A DNA stretch of 41,029 nucleotides, from NCBI GenBank assembly GCA_022833215.1, contig JAIPUZ010000030.1, positions 1-41,029 on the forward strand, read 5' to 3'. Each line of letters begins with the position of its first letter. The first letter of the stretch is position 1. Under the pieces are notes generated by a model that saw only the letters and a list, made by a program, of their open reading frames with translations, was not told the DNA's origin and made no database searches. A program made the position numbers and the translations under genes. Origin of the DNA: Mesorhizobium sp. GTDB lineage: Bacteria; Pseudomonadota; Alphaproteobacteria; Rhizobiales; Rhizobiaceae. Below, piece after piece: positions 31,540 through 39,839 of the stretch.

Positions 31540-31557
31540 CTACCATTTGGTAAGTTA
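31540..31557. promoter_or_regulatory. Operator site 4 (CTACCATTTGGTAAGTTA) over a promoter
   Basis: TTGATT at 31518-31523, a 17-base spacer and TACCAT at 31541-31546 give a promoter whose -10 is inside this dyad. It lies 162 bases before the enoyl-CoA hydratase start. The same arrangement is seen at site 2, so repression by -10 occlusion is likely. Confidence 0.65.
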
Positions 31558-31718
31558 TTTGAGGAGGAGTTGGGGGAGGCATAACGACGGGGTCGCCGGC
31601 TTGATCCGCGATCTCTCGGGCCTGCGCCTCCGGTCTTTCCGAAATCGCAGACGAGCCGTCATCCGGTTGGAATGGCGGGAGTTTTTTCGGCATCAGAACT
31701 AACGGAGACAGCCAGACC

Positions 31719-32501
31719 ATGTCGGACAAGACCTACATCACGATGGAGCGCCGCGACCGCGTCGGTTATGTGACGCTCAACCGTCCGGACAAGCTCAACG
31801 CCATGCCGCGCAAGATGTATCAGGAGATTTCGGCCGGCCTGCAGGAGTACGATGCCGATGAGGATATCTGGGTGATCGTGGTGCGGGGCGCCGGCGATCG
31901 CGCCTTTTCCGCCGGCGCGGATCTGGAGCTTCTGCATGGCTCGCTGACGACCGGACCATTCGAATGGAAGCCGTTCAAGGCCGACCGTTTCGACATGGGC
32001 CTGCAGGTGTCGAAGCCCGTGATCGCGGCCGTGCACGGCTTCTGCCTGGCCGGCGGCATGGAGCTGGCGATGAGCTGCGATATCCGCATCGCCGCCGACA
32101 ATGCGATGTTCGCCGCGCCGGAGGTGAAGTGGAGCGTGCTGCACGGTTTCGGCGCTCTGGTCATGCCGCGTTCGGCTCCTCTTGGGGCGGTCATGGAGCT
32201 GCTGATGACCGGCCGCCGCTTCGATGCGCAGGAGGCCTATCGCCTTGGAATCGTCAATCGGGTGGTTCCGGTCGCCGATCTTCAGAAGACGGTTGACGAC
32301 CTCGCCGACGAGATTTGCCGCAACGGCCCGCTGGCGGTTCGCATGACCAAGGAGATCGTCCTGCGTGGCCGTGAACTGCCGCTCAACGACGGTCTGCGCA
32401 TCTATCGCGAACTGAACAAGCTGATCCACCTGACCGAGGATTCGACGGAAGGCGCCAAAGCCTGGGCGGAACGCCGGCCAGCGCGCTACGCCGCCCGCTG
32501 A
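31719..32501 (+). CDS. Enoyl-CoA hydratase/isomerase family protein
   Basis: 260 residues. Crotonase fold: VGYVTLNRPDKLNAMPRKMY, oxyanion-hole FSAGADLELLHGS near 65, GFCLAGGMELAMSCDIRIAA near 105-125 with Glu at the first catalytic position, and FAAPEVKWSVLHGFGALVMP with Glu at the second. Both acids needed for hydration are present, but the second loop (VLHGFGALV) departs from the common GLIPGAGGTQ, which hints at a specialised substrate. CaiD-like enzymes pair with CaiC-like ligases, as here. It has its own operator-controlled promoter. Confidence 0.9.
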   Translation: MSDKTYITMERRDRVGYVTLNRPDKLNAMPRKMYQEISAGLQEYDADEDIWVIVVRGAGDRAFSAGADLELLHGSLTTGPFEWKPFKADRFDMGLQVSKPVIAAVHGFCLAGGMELAMSCDIRIAADNAMFAAPEVKWSVLHGFGALVMPRSAPLGAVMELLMTGRRFDAQEAYRLGIVNRVVPVADLQKTVDDLADEICRNGPLAVRMTKEIVLRGRELPLNDGLRIYRELNKLIHLTEDSTEGAKAWAERRPARYAAR

Positions 32502-32641
32502 AAGCCTTTCTTTCCGTGGGGAAAGCGCCCCCGGAAGCCGGCAGCTTCTGTTCATAGTCTCTCACTATGTTTAGTGTGTCGGCTCATGCGAAGAGGAGGC
32601 GGCCCCGCCCAGGGGCTGCCGGCAAGTCGGGAAACACGAAC

Positions 32642-33544
32642 ATGGCCACAAAAGCCGGTGCAGGGGAACAGCCGGCTCCCAGACCGAGAAGACGGCTGCG
32701 TGCGGAGGAGCGCTGGGAGCAGATCCTCACGGTCTCGGCAGAGCTGTTTTCGTCGAAGGGGTATCATGGAGCCTCGCTGGACGACATCGGTGAGCGGCTC
32801 GGCATCCAGAAGGCCGCGCTCTACCATTACGTCCGCAGCAAGGAAGACATTCTGGTCGAAATCTACGACCGGATGCTGACCAGAGCCGAGGCGGAGGTGC
32901 TGCCGATCGCGGACGAGCCGTTCGCACCGGATGAGCGGCTGCGCCGCATGGTTTCCCGCTATATCGGGCTGATGATCGAGCAGGCCGATATGTGGTCGCT
33001 GATCCACTATCAGCAGAACGCGCTGCCGGAGGCCAGCTACGAGGCGACGCTGCGCCGCAAGCGGGCGTTCGAGAAGAAGTTCGAAGGGGTGGTCCGGGAA
33101 GGGCAGGCGTCCGGCCTGTTCAAGCCGATGCCGACGCGCCTCATGGTGCTTTCGCTGTTCGGCATGTGCAATTACGTCCACCACTGGATCCGGTTCGCGC
33201 ACTTCGCCGAGGAAGAGATAACGGGTGTCATCTGCGAAGTGCTGGAACGCGGCTTCATCGACGATGGCGGCAAGCGCGTCGGTGCCTGGCCACGCTATGC
33301 CGAAACCTCCGACGCCATGACCGAGACGGCAGACAGGCTCGATGCCCTGAACCGGCAGGTGAAGGAATTGCAGGCGGCGTTCGACCGCGACCGGCACCGT
33401 CTGATCGACGGCTTTGCCGGCCCGCCCGCGGCCAATGGCGCGGCCCGGAAGGGAAAGCGCGATGAGGTGCAGGCGCAGGCTGCGCCGGCATCGGGGCGCA
33501 AGGCCGCCGCCGCGAAGCCAGGGGCGGCCAAGCCGGCAAAATAA
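32642..33544 (+). CDS. TetR family regulator with long Ala/Lys-rich tail
   Basis: 300 residues from the ATG at 32642; a longer start at 32567 (25 more residues) has no ribosome site. HTH: WEQILTVSAELFSSKGYHGA, then SLDDIGERLGIQKAALYHYV, about residues 25-65. The ligand-binding helices run to about residue 215. Unusually, a heptad-like helix (DRLDALNRQVKELQAAFDRD) and a 50-residue Ala/Lys/Gly/Pro tail follow, which may add dimer contacts or nonspecific DNA binding. It is probably the repressor for the four dyads; acyl-CoA or the amine substrate would be the inducer. No dyad is seen before its own gene. Confidence 0.9.
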   Translation: MATKAGAGEQPAPRPRRRLRAEERWEQILTVSAELFSSKGYHGASLDDIGERLGIQKAALYHYVRSKEDILVEIYDRMLTRAEAEVLPIADEPFAPDERLRRMVSRYIGLMIEQADMWSLIHYQQNALPEASYEATLRRKRAFEKKFEGVVREGQASGLFKPMPTRLMVLSLFGMCNYVHHWIRFAHFAEEEITGVICEVLERGFIDDGGKRVGAWPRYAETSDAMTETADRLDALNRQVKELQAAFDRDRHRLIDGFAGPPAANGAARKGKRDEVQAQAAPASGRKAAAAKPGAAKPAK

Positions 33545-33654
33545 AGATCTGAAGCATCCGGGCCCGTGCGTGCATGTCACCGCGGGCCCGGATGCCGATT
33601 GCGGCGCTTTGCGCCGACATGTTCACGACTACACAGCAAGGATGCAGGACCATC

Positions 33655-34410
33655 ATGATTGATCTGAATGGGAAAGTCGCCGTCATCACGGGGTCGAGCC
33701 GTGGCATCGGCAAGGCGATCGCGGAGGCGTATGCGAAGGCAGGAGCTTCCGTAGTGGTCTCCAGCCGCAAGGCGGATGCATGCGAGGAAGTGGCTGCCGC
33801 GCTGCGTGCGGAAGGGCATAAGGCGTTTGCCCATGCGTGTCATATCGGACGCAAGGAGGACCTGCAGGGTCTGGTAGACGCCACGGAGGCGCATTTCGGT
33901 CCGATCGACATTCTCGTTTGCAACGCCGCGGTCAATCCCGTTTACGGAACCATGGCGGAACTCACCGACGATGCGTTCGACAAGATCATGAACGCCAACG
34001 TCAAGGGCACGTTCTGGCTGTGCAACATGGTCGCTCCGCAGATGGCGGAGCGTGGCGGCGGCTCGGTCATCCTGCTGTCCAGCATCGCCGGCCTGCGCGG
34101 CAGCACAACCATCGGCTGCTATGGCATGTCGAAGGCGGCGGAGGCAGCACTTGCGCGCAATCTGGCGCTGGAATGGGGACCTTCCAATGTTCGCGTCAAC
34201 TCCATCGCACCGGGGCTGATCGCCACCGATTTCGCCAAGGCCCTGATCGAGGACCCGGAACGGCGCGCGCGCGTCGAGGCCCGCACGCCGCTGCGCCGCA
34301 TCGGCCGTCCGGAAGAGATCGCGGGCGTGGCGCTGTTCCTTGCCTCCGACCTGTCGTCCTACGTCACCGGGCAGGTTCTGGTGGCCGATGGCGGTGAAAT
34401 GGCGTCCTGA
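33655..34410 (+). CDS. SDR family NAD(P)-dependent oxidoreductase
   Basis: 251 residues from the ATG at 33655. GKVAVITGSSRGIGKAIAEA (TGxxxGxG cofactor motif, residues 13-19), NAAVNP (NAAx), catalytic Ser in VILLSSIAGLRG near 140, Tyr-x-x-x-Lys in CYGMSKAAEA near 154-158, and the C-terminal YVTGQVLVADGGE. Classical SDR of the 3-oxoacyl reductase type. In this cluster it may oxidise a 3-hydroxyacyl or side-chain alcohol. It ends 2 bases before the phosphotransferase gene. Confidence 0.92.
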   Translation: MIDLNGKVAVITGSSRGIGKAIAEAYAKAGASVVVSSRKADACEEVAAALRAEGHKAFAHACHIGRKEDLQGLVDATEAHFGPIDILVCNAAVNPVYGTMAELTDDAFDKIMNANVKGTFWLCNMVAPQMAERGGGSVILLSSIAGLRGSTTIGCYGMSKAAEAALARNLALEWGPSNVRVNSIAPGLIATDFAKALIEDPERRARVEARTPLRRIGRPEEIAGVALFLASDLSSYVTGQVLVADGGEMAS

Positions 34411-34412
34411 CC

Positions 34413-35459
34413 ATGTCCCTGCTTGTCGATCCGTTGCCCTCTCACCGCTTCGACGAGGCGGCGCTGCGAGACTATCTCGCAGCGCATCTCGCCGAAGCAT
34501 CCGGCCCGTTCCGGGTCCGGCAGTTCCAGGGTGGCCAGTCCAACCCGACCTTTCTGCTGGAAGGCGAGGGCTGGCGCATGGTGCTGCGCAAGAAGCCGTC
34601 CGGCACGCTGCTGAAATCGGCCCATCAGGTGGAGCGCGAATATCGCGTCATCAGCGCCTTGCAGGGTTCGGCGGTGCCGGTGCCGCGCAGCTTCCTGCTG
34701 TGCGAGGATGAAAGGGTGATCGGCACGGCCTTCTATCTCATGGATTATGTCGAGGGCCGTGTCTTCGACATGCCGCATATGCCGGACAGCCTGCCGCAGG
34801 AGCGTACGTCCTGCTACGAGGCGATGATTGCGACCATGGCAGCCCTCCACAATGTCGATTGGGAGGCGGCGGGACTGGCCGATTTCGGCCGGCCCGGCAA
34901 CTATATCGTGCGCCAGCTCGACCGCTGGTCGAGGCAATATCGGGATTCGACCGTCGACGGCGCCGACCCGCTGGTCGAGAAGATCATCTGCTGGCTGGAA
35001 AAGAACCTGCCGGCAGAGGCGAAAACCACGCTGGCGCATGGCGATTTCCGGCTGGGAAATCTGGTGTTCGACCGGCAGGAGCCGGTGGTGCGGGCGGTTC
35101 TCGACTGGGAGCTTTCGACGCTGGGCGATCCTCTGGGCGATCTGGCCTATTGCTGCCTGCCCTATCACCTGCCGGCTGAGGGCGAAAATTCCAAGGGGTT
35201 GCGCGGGTTCGACCTGAAGGCGCTCGGCATTCCCCGTGAGGAGGAACTGCTGGCTATGTATGCAGTGGCGACCGGGCGAAGCGGGATCGACGGCTGGACG
35301 TTCTATCTCGTCTTTTCGCTCTTTCGCCTCATCGCCATCCTGCAGGGTGTCTATGCGCGCGCGCTGCAAGGCAACGCCAGCTCGGCAAACGCACTGTCCG
35401 TCGCCGACCGCCGCAAGGTTCTGGCCAGAACCGCCGCCGACATGATTGCCGGCAAATAA
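34413..35459 (+). CDS. APH-family phosphotransferase (ACAD10/11 kinase-like)
   Basis: 348 residues starting 2 bases after the SDR stop. Protein-kinase-like fold: FQGGQSNPTFLLEGEGWRMV with LRKKPSG (ATP Lys), HQVEREYRVI, catalytic loop LAHGDFRLGNLVFD (HGDxxxxN) near 210, and VLDWELSTLGDPLGDLAYCC (metal Asp). Proteins like this occur next to acyl-CoA dehydrogenases and, in eukaryotes, are fused to them (ACAD10/11), where they phosphorylate 4-hydroxyacyl-CoA. That suggests a role in removing a hydroxyl during acyl catabolism. Followed by a strong bidirectional terminator. Confidence 0.9.
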   Translation: MSLLVDPLPSHRFDEAALRDYLAAHLAEASGPFRVRQFQGGQSNPTFLLEGEGWRMVLRKKPSGTLLKSAHQVEREYRVISALQGSAVPVPRSFLLCEDERVIGTAFYLMDYVEGRVFDMPHMPDSLPQERTSCYEAMIATMAALHNVDWEAAGLADFGRPGNYIVRQLDRWSRQYRDSTVDGADPLVEKIICWLEKNLPAEAKTTLAHGDFRLGNLVFDRQEPVVRAVLDWELSTLGDPLGDLAYCCLPYHLPAEGENSKGLRGFDLKALGIPREEELLAMYAVATGRSGIDGWTFYLVFSLFRLIAILQGVYARALQGNASSANALSVADRRKVLARTAADMIAGK

Positions 35460-35478
35460 TCCTGTTCCGCAACAATGG

Positions 35479-35510
35479 AAAAGGGCAGGAGGTTCGCCTC
35501 CTGCCCTTTT
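35479..35510. terminator. Bidirectional rho-independent terminator
   Basis: AAAAGGGCAGGAGG (35479-35492), loop TTCG, CCTCCTGCCCTTTT (35497-35510). The 14-bp perfect stem has a stable TTCG loop and is flanked by A- and T-runs, so it works on both strands. It separates the convergent phosphotransferase and acyl-CoA dehydrogenase operons. Confidence 0.95.
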
Positions 35511-35534
35511 TTCGTCTTGTGCGTTCCGGCGGAA

Positions 35535-36689
35535 TTATTGCGCGAGTTCGCGCACCATATTGCGGGCGATGACGATCTGCTGGATCTGCGTGGTGCCCTC
35601 ATAGATGCGGAACAGGCGCACGTCGCGATAGAAGCGTTCGATGCCGTAGTCCGCGATATAGCCGGCGCCGCCATGCACCTGCACGGCACGGTCGGCCACG
35701 CGACCCACCATTTCCGAGGCGAACATCTTGCAGCAGGCGGCATCGGTGGAGACGTCCTGTCCGGCATCCTTGCGGCGCGCCGTTTCCATGACCATGCACT
35801 CGGCGGCGTAGGATTCGGCGCGGCTGTCGGCGAGCATGGCCTGCACAAGCTGGAATTCGGCGATCGGCTTGCCGAACTGCCGCCGTTCGGCCGCATAGCG
35901 CAGGCTGTCGTCGATGAGGCGCTTCGATGCACCCACGCACACCGCCGAGATGTGCAGGCGCCCGCGGTCCAGCACCTTCATGGCGGTCTTGAAGCCCTGC
36001 CCTTCCCTGCCGCCCAGAACCGCGTCGGCCGGAATGCGGCAATCCTCGAAGATGACGTCGCAGGTGTAGGCACCCTTCTGACCCATCTTGCGATCGATCG
36101 GGCCGAAGGAGAGGCCGGGCGTTCCGGCCTCGACGAGAAAGGCGGTGACGCCGCGCGCATCCGTGCTGGCGGGATCGGTGCGGGCGAAGACCGTGAACAG
36201 CCCGGCCACCGGCGCATTGGTGATGAAGCGCTTGGTGCCGTTCAGCACATAAAAGTCGCCTTCGCGCCGGGCCGAGGTGCGCAGCGAGCCGGCGTCGGAA
36301 CCGGCCTCCGGCTCGGTCAGCGCGAAGGAGCCGACCAGTTCGCCGCTTGCGAGGCGCGGCAGATATCTGCGCTTCTGCTCCTGCGTGCCGTCGATCACGA
36401 TGCCCTGCGAACCGATGCCGTTATTGGTGCCGATCAGCGAGCGGAAGGCGGGCGAGGTGCGCCCCAGTTCGAAAGCGACACGCACCTCCTCTTCCATGGA
36501 CAGGCCGAGGCCACCGTGCTCTTCCGGGATCGACAGGCCGAACATGCCCATCTCGCGCATGGCCGTGATGATTTCGGCCGGGATCGCATCGTTCTCGGCG
36601 ACCTGGTGTTCGAGCGGCACAAGCCGCTCGCGCACGAAGCGCCTTATCGTTTCAAGCAATTGGTCGAGTGTTTCGCTGTCCAGGGCCAT
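35535..36689 (-). CDS. Acyl-CoA dehydrogenase, 384 aa
   Basis: Start ATG at 36687-36689. Short-chain-type ACAD: GMFGLSIPEEHGGLGLSMEE, FAD signature FALTEPEAGSDAGSLRT near 125, then GTKRFITNA, DRGRLHISAVCVGASKRLID and the C-terminal QVHGGAGYIADYGIERFYRD. Catalytic Glu lies in RIYEGTTQIQQIVIARNM near residue 363. It inserts the first double bond into an acyl-CoA, passing electrons to ETF. Last gene of the minus-strand operon, 31 bases after the larger ACAD. Both ACADs are intact, so chain-length or substrate division is likely. Confidence 0.94.
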   Translation of the reverse strand: MALDSETLDQLLETIRRFVRERLVPLEHQVAENDAIPAEIITAMREMGMFGLSIPEEHGGLGLSMEEEVRVAFELGRTSPAFRSLIGTNNGIGSQGIVIDGTQEQKRRYLPRLASGELVGSFALTEPEAGSDAGSLRTSARREGDFYVLNGTKRFITNAPVAGLFTVFARTDPASTDARGVTAFLVEAGTPGLSFGPIDRKMGQKGAYTCDVIFEDCRIPADAVLGGREGQGFKTAMKVLDRGRLHISAVCVGASKRLIDDSLRYAAERRQFGKPIAEFQLVQAMLADSRAESYAAECMVMETARRKDAGQDVSTDAACCKMFASEMVGRVADRAVQVHGGAGYIADYGIERFYRDVRLFRIYEGTTQIQQIVIARNMVRELAQ

Positions 36690-36720
36690 CGGGGTCTCCC
36701 GTGAGTGGTGTTTTCAGGCG

Positions 36721-38535
36721 TCAGTGGAACCAGTCCTCGGGCATGGCGGCCCACGTGTCGTCGAGCGCTTCGAGCCGGTCGAGCAGCGGGCCGATGCGCG
36801 GCAGTTCCCAGCGCATGAAGTAGCGGCAGGCATGGAGCTTGCCGTTGAGGGCCGAATGACGGGGATCGCCCGAGTCCAGCAGCTTCTGCGCGCACAGCGC
36901 CTGATCGAGCCAGATCCACGCGACCACGACATGGCCCAGCGCCTCCAGATAGACCGAGGCGTTGGCAAGCACTTCGGCCCGCTTGCCGTCGGCCATCTGC
37001 CCGCTGAGGCCGGAGGTGACGGAGCGCACGCGCGCCAGCGCCTCCACCAGCGCCCGGCCTTCCTCCGCCAGCGCCGGCGTGCCAATGGCACGGTTGGCGC
37101 TTGCGGAAATGCGCGCGCACAGAAGCTCGAAGGCGCGGCCGTCGTTCATCACCACCTTGCGCCCGAGCAGATCCATGCCCTGAATGCCGTGCGTGCCTTC
37201 GTGGATGGCGTTGAGTCGGTTTTCCCGGTAAAGCTGCTCGACCGGATATTCGCGGGTGTAGCCGTAGCCGCCATGCACCTGTATCGCCAGCGAGATGGTT
37301 TCCTGCGACCATTGGCTGGGCCAGCTCTTGACGATCGGGGTCAGGATTTCGAGCAGGTCGTCGGCATCCTTGCGCTCGGCTTCCGAGGCTGCCGTGTGCT
37401 TGTCGTCGATCAGCGTAGCCGCAAACATGCACAGGGCCACCGCGCCTTCGGCATAGGCCTTCTGGGCCAGCAGCATGCGGCGTATGTCGGCATGTTCGAT
37501 GATCGGCACCTGCGGCTGAGTTGCGTCCTTCGCCCCGACCGGCCGTCCCTGACGGCGCTCGCGCGCATAGTCCAGCGCATGGCGGTAGGCGGCATAGCCG
37601 AGCGCGGCCGCGCCGCTGCCGACGTTGATGCGCGCCTCGTTCATCATATGGAACATGTAGACCAGCCCGCGATTGGGCTCGCCGATGAGATAACCGGTCG
37701 CTCCGCCCTTCTCGCCGAAGTTCAGCATGGCCGAGGTGGTGCCGCGCCAGCCCATCTTGTGGATCAGCCCGGCCAGCGCCACATCGTTGCGCTCACCCGG
37801 CGTGCCGTCCTGATTGACCAGGGTCTTCGGCACGATGAACAGCGAGATGCCACGCACGCCGGCCGGCGCATCGGGCAGGCGGGCCAGCACGAGATGGACG
37901 ATGTTTTCGCCCATCTCGTGGTCGCCACCGGAGATGAAGATCTTGTTGCCGCTGATCCGGTAGGTGCCGTCGCCGGCCGGCGTCGCCGTGGTGCGCACAT
38001 CGGCCAGCGAGGAGCCGGCCTGCGGCTCGGTCAGCACCATGGTGCCGAAATAGCGGCCCTCGCGCATCGGCCGTTCGAACAACCGCTTCTGCTCCGGCGT
38101 GCCGAAGGAAGCAATGATGTTGGCGGCGGCCGCCGTCAGCGAGGTGTAGCTCTTGGTGGCGATGTTGGAGGCGGCGAACAGCGCGCCCGCGCCCATATGG
38201 ACCGCGAACGGCAATTGCATGCCGCCGTCCTCGTAATCGGCGGTTGCGGCGGAAAAGCCGGCTTCGGCGAAATGGCGCAGCGCCTTCTTCACTTCCGGGA
38301 TCACCACCGCCCTGCCGTTCTCGAAACGCGGCTCGTTCTCGTCGCTCTTGCGGGCATGAGGGGAAAAATGCTGGCCGGCCACATCCTGCGCGGTGCGCAG
38401 CACGGCGGCGAAGGTTTCGCGCGAATGGTCGGCAAAGCGTGGCCGTTCCGTCAGCTTCTGCACGTCGAGCAGGTCGAACAGCAGGAATTCGAGTTCATCG
38501 GCCATGACGGCCAGTGCATTTTCCTGAAGGGCCAT
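36721..38535 (-). CDS. Large acyl-CoA dehydrogenase (604 aa, C-terminal extension)
   Basis: Start at 38533-38535. The N-terminal ACAD_N segment is followed by GTMVLTEPQAGSSLADVRTT (FAD motif) near 165, then KIFISGGDHEMGENIVHLVL. Middle: YMFHMMNEARINVGSGAAAL, and the catalytic Glu in LNAIHEGTHGIQGMDLLGRK near 435. An extra ACAD_C-type region of about 125 residues follows, as in FadE/AidB-like bacterial enzymes of about 600 aa. It probably acts on longer or bulky acyl-CoAs. Separated from the thiolase gene by 101 bases. Confidence 0.93.
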   Translation of the reverse strand: MALQENALAVMADELEFLLFDLLDVQKLTERPRFADHSRETFAAVLRTAQDVAGQHFSPHARKSDENEPRFENGRAVVIPEVKKALRHFAEAGFSAATADYEDGGMQLPFAVHMGAGALFAASNIATKSYTSLTAAAANIIASFGTPEQKRLFERPMREGRYFGTMVLTEPQAGSSLADVRTTATPAGDGTYRISGNKIFISGGDHEMGENIVHLVLARLPDAPAGVRGISLFIVPKTLVNQDGTPGERNDVALAGLIHKMGWRGTTSAMLNFGEKGGATGYLIGEPNRGLVYMFHMMNEARINVGSGAAALGYAAYRHALDYARERRQGRPVGAKDATQPQVPIIEHADIRRMLLAQKAYAEGAVALCMFAATLIDDKHTAASEAERKDADDLLEILTPIVKSWPSQWSQETISLAIQVHGGYGYTREYPVEQLYRENRLNAIHEGTHGIQGMDLLGRKVVMNDGRAFELLCARISASANRAIGTPALAEEGRALVEALARVRSVTSGLSGQMADGKRAEVLANASVYLEALGHVVVAWIWLDQALCAQKLLDSGDPRHSALNGKLHACRYFMRWELPRIGPLLDRLEALDDTWAAMPEDWFH

Positions 38536-38636
38536 GAAGGGTCTCGCTGGCGCACCGTGGCGCGAGTTCGGGTTCCGGGTCGTCGCTTGGGGAGAAGGGG
38601 CAGGCCGTAGAGCCCGCCCGCATGATTAGCCGGCTG

Positions 38637-39818
38637 TCATGCGACTTCGAACAGGCCGGCCGCGCCCATGCCGCCGCCCACGCACATGGTGACGACCGCA
38701 TAGCGTGCCTTGCGCCGCCTGCCCTCGATCAGCACATGGCCGACCTGACGCGAGCCGGTGGCGCCGTATGGATGGCCGATGGCGATGGAACCGCCGTTGA
38801 CGTTGAGCTTTTCCATCGGAATGCCGAGCGTGTCGCGGCAGTAGACGACCTGGCTGGCGAAGGCTTCGTTGAGCTCCCACAAGTCGATGTCGTCGATCGT
38901 CAGGCCGTTGCGCTCCAGAAGCCGGGGTATCGCATAGATGGGGCCGATGCCCATTTCGTCCGGCTTGCAGCCGGCGACGGCGAAACCGCGGAAGATGCCG
39001 AGCGGTTGCAGGCCGCGCTTCTCGGCAAGCTTCGCGTCCATCACCACGCAGGCCGATGCGCCATCGGACAGCTGGCTGGCGTTGCCGGCGGTGATGAACT
39101 TGTCCGCTCCCCGCACCGGCTCCAGCTTCGCAAGGCCCTCGATGGTCGTGTCCGGACGGTTGCATTCGTCCTGATGGAGCATGACCTCCTGCTGCGACGT
39201 GGTGCCGGTCGCCTTGTCGAACACCAGCCTGGTCGTGGCGAGCGGCACGATCTCGTCGTCGAAGCGCCCGGCCTGCTGCGCGGCGGCCGTGCGCTGCTGG
39301 CTGACGAGGGCATATTCGTCCTGCGCCTGCCGGCTCACGCCATAGCGCTCGGCGACGATGTCGGCGGTCTCGATCATCGGCAGATAGACGTCCGGCCGGT
39401 GCTCGCCGAGCCAGGGCTCGATGCCGAGATGCTTGTTGACGTCGTTCTGGATGAGGCTGATCGAGTCCAGTCCGCCGGCGACCATCACCGGCACCTTGTC
39501 GACGATGATGCGCTGGGCGGCGATGGCGATGGCCTGCAGGCCCGACGAGCAGAAGCGGTTGATGCTGAGCCCCGAAACAGTGTCGGGCAGGCCGGCGCGC
39601 AGGGCGCACAGGCGCGCCATGTTCTTGCCCTGCGGGCCCTCATGGAAGGTGGCGCCGAGAACGAGGTCCTCGACCTCGTCCTTGCCGATGCCGGCGCGTG
39701 CCACGGCATTGCCGACGACATGTGCACCCAGCACGAGGCTGTGGGTGTTGTTGAACGCGCCGCGGAACGACTTGGCGAGCGGGGTGCGGGCGGTGGAAAC
39801 GATGACGGCTTCGGTCAT
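38637..39818 (-). CDS. Acetyl-CoA C-acyltransferase (thiolase)
   Basis: 393 residues, start at 39816-39818. [20 protein letters not shown] at the front, nucleophile Cys in [20 protein letters not shown] near 90, [11 protein letters not shown], catalytic His in [20 protein letters not shown] near 345-365 and Cys in [17 protein letters not shown] near 380. Cleaves 3-oxoacyl-CoA to acetyl-CoA and a shorter acyl-CoA, the last step of beta-oxidation. Lies 21 bases after the 3-hydroxyacyl-CoA dehydrogenase gene in the same operon. Confidence 0.96.
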   Translation of the reverse strand: MTEAVIVSTARTPLAKSFRGAFNNTHSLVLGAHVVGNAVARAGIGKDEVEDLVLGATFHEGPQGKNMARLCALRAGLPDTVSGLSINRFCSSGLQAIAIAAQRIIVDKVPVMVAGGLDSISLIQNDVNKHLGIEPWLGEHRPDVYLPMIETADIVAERYGVSRQAQDEYALVSQQRTAAAQQAGRFDDEIVPLATTRLVFDKATGTTSQQEVMLHQDECNRPDTTIEGLAKLEPVRGADKFITAGNASQLSDGASACVVMDAKLAEKRGLQPLGIFRGFAVAGCKPDEMGIGPIYAIPRLLERNGLTIDDIDLWELNEAFASQVVYCRDTLGIPMEKLNVNGGSIAIGHPYGATGSRQVGHVLIEGRRRKARYAVVTMCVGGGMGAAGLFEVA

Positions 39819-39839
39819 GACATGCGGCTCCGGCGAGGT

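Noticed and set aside
36277-38610. A 777-codon plus-strand open frame
   Set aside because: It is antisense to two acyl-CoA dehydrogenase genes with full family motifs; long antisense frames are common at this GC.
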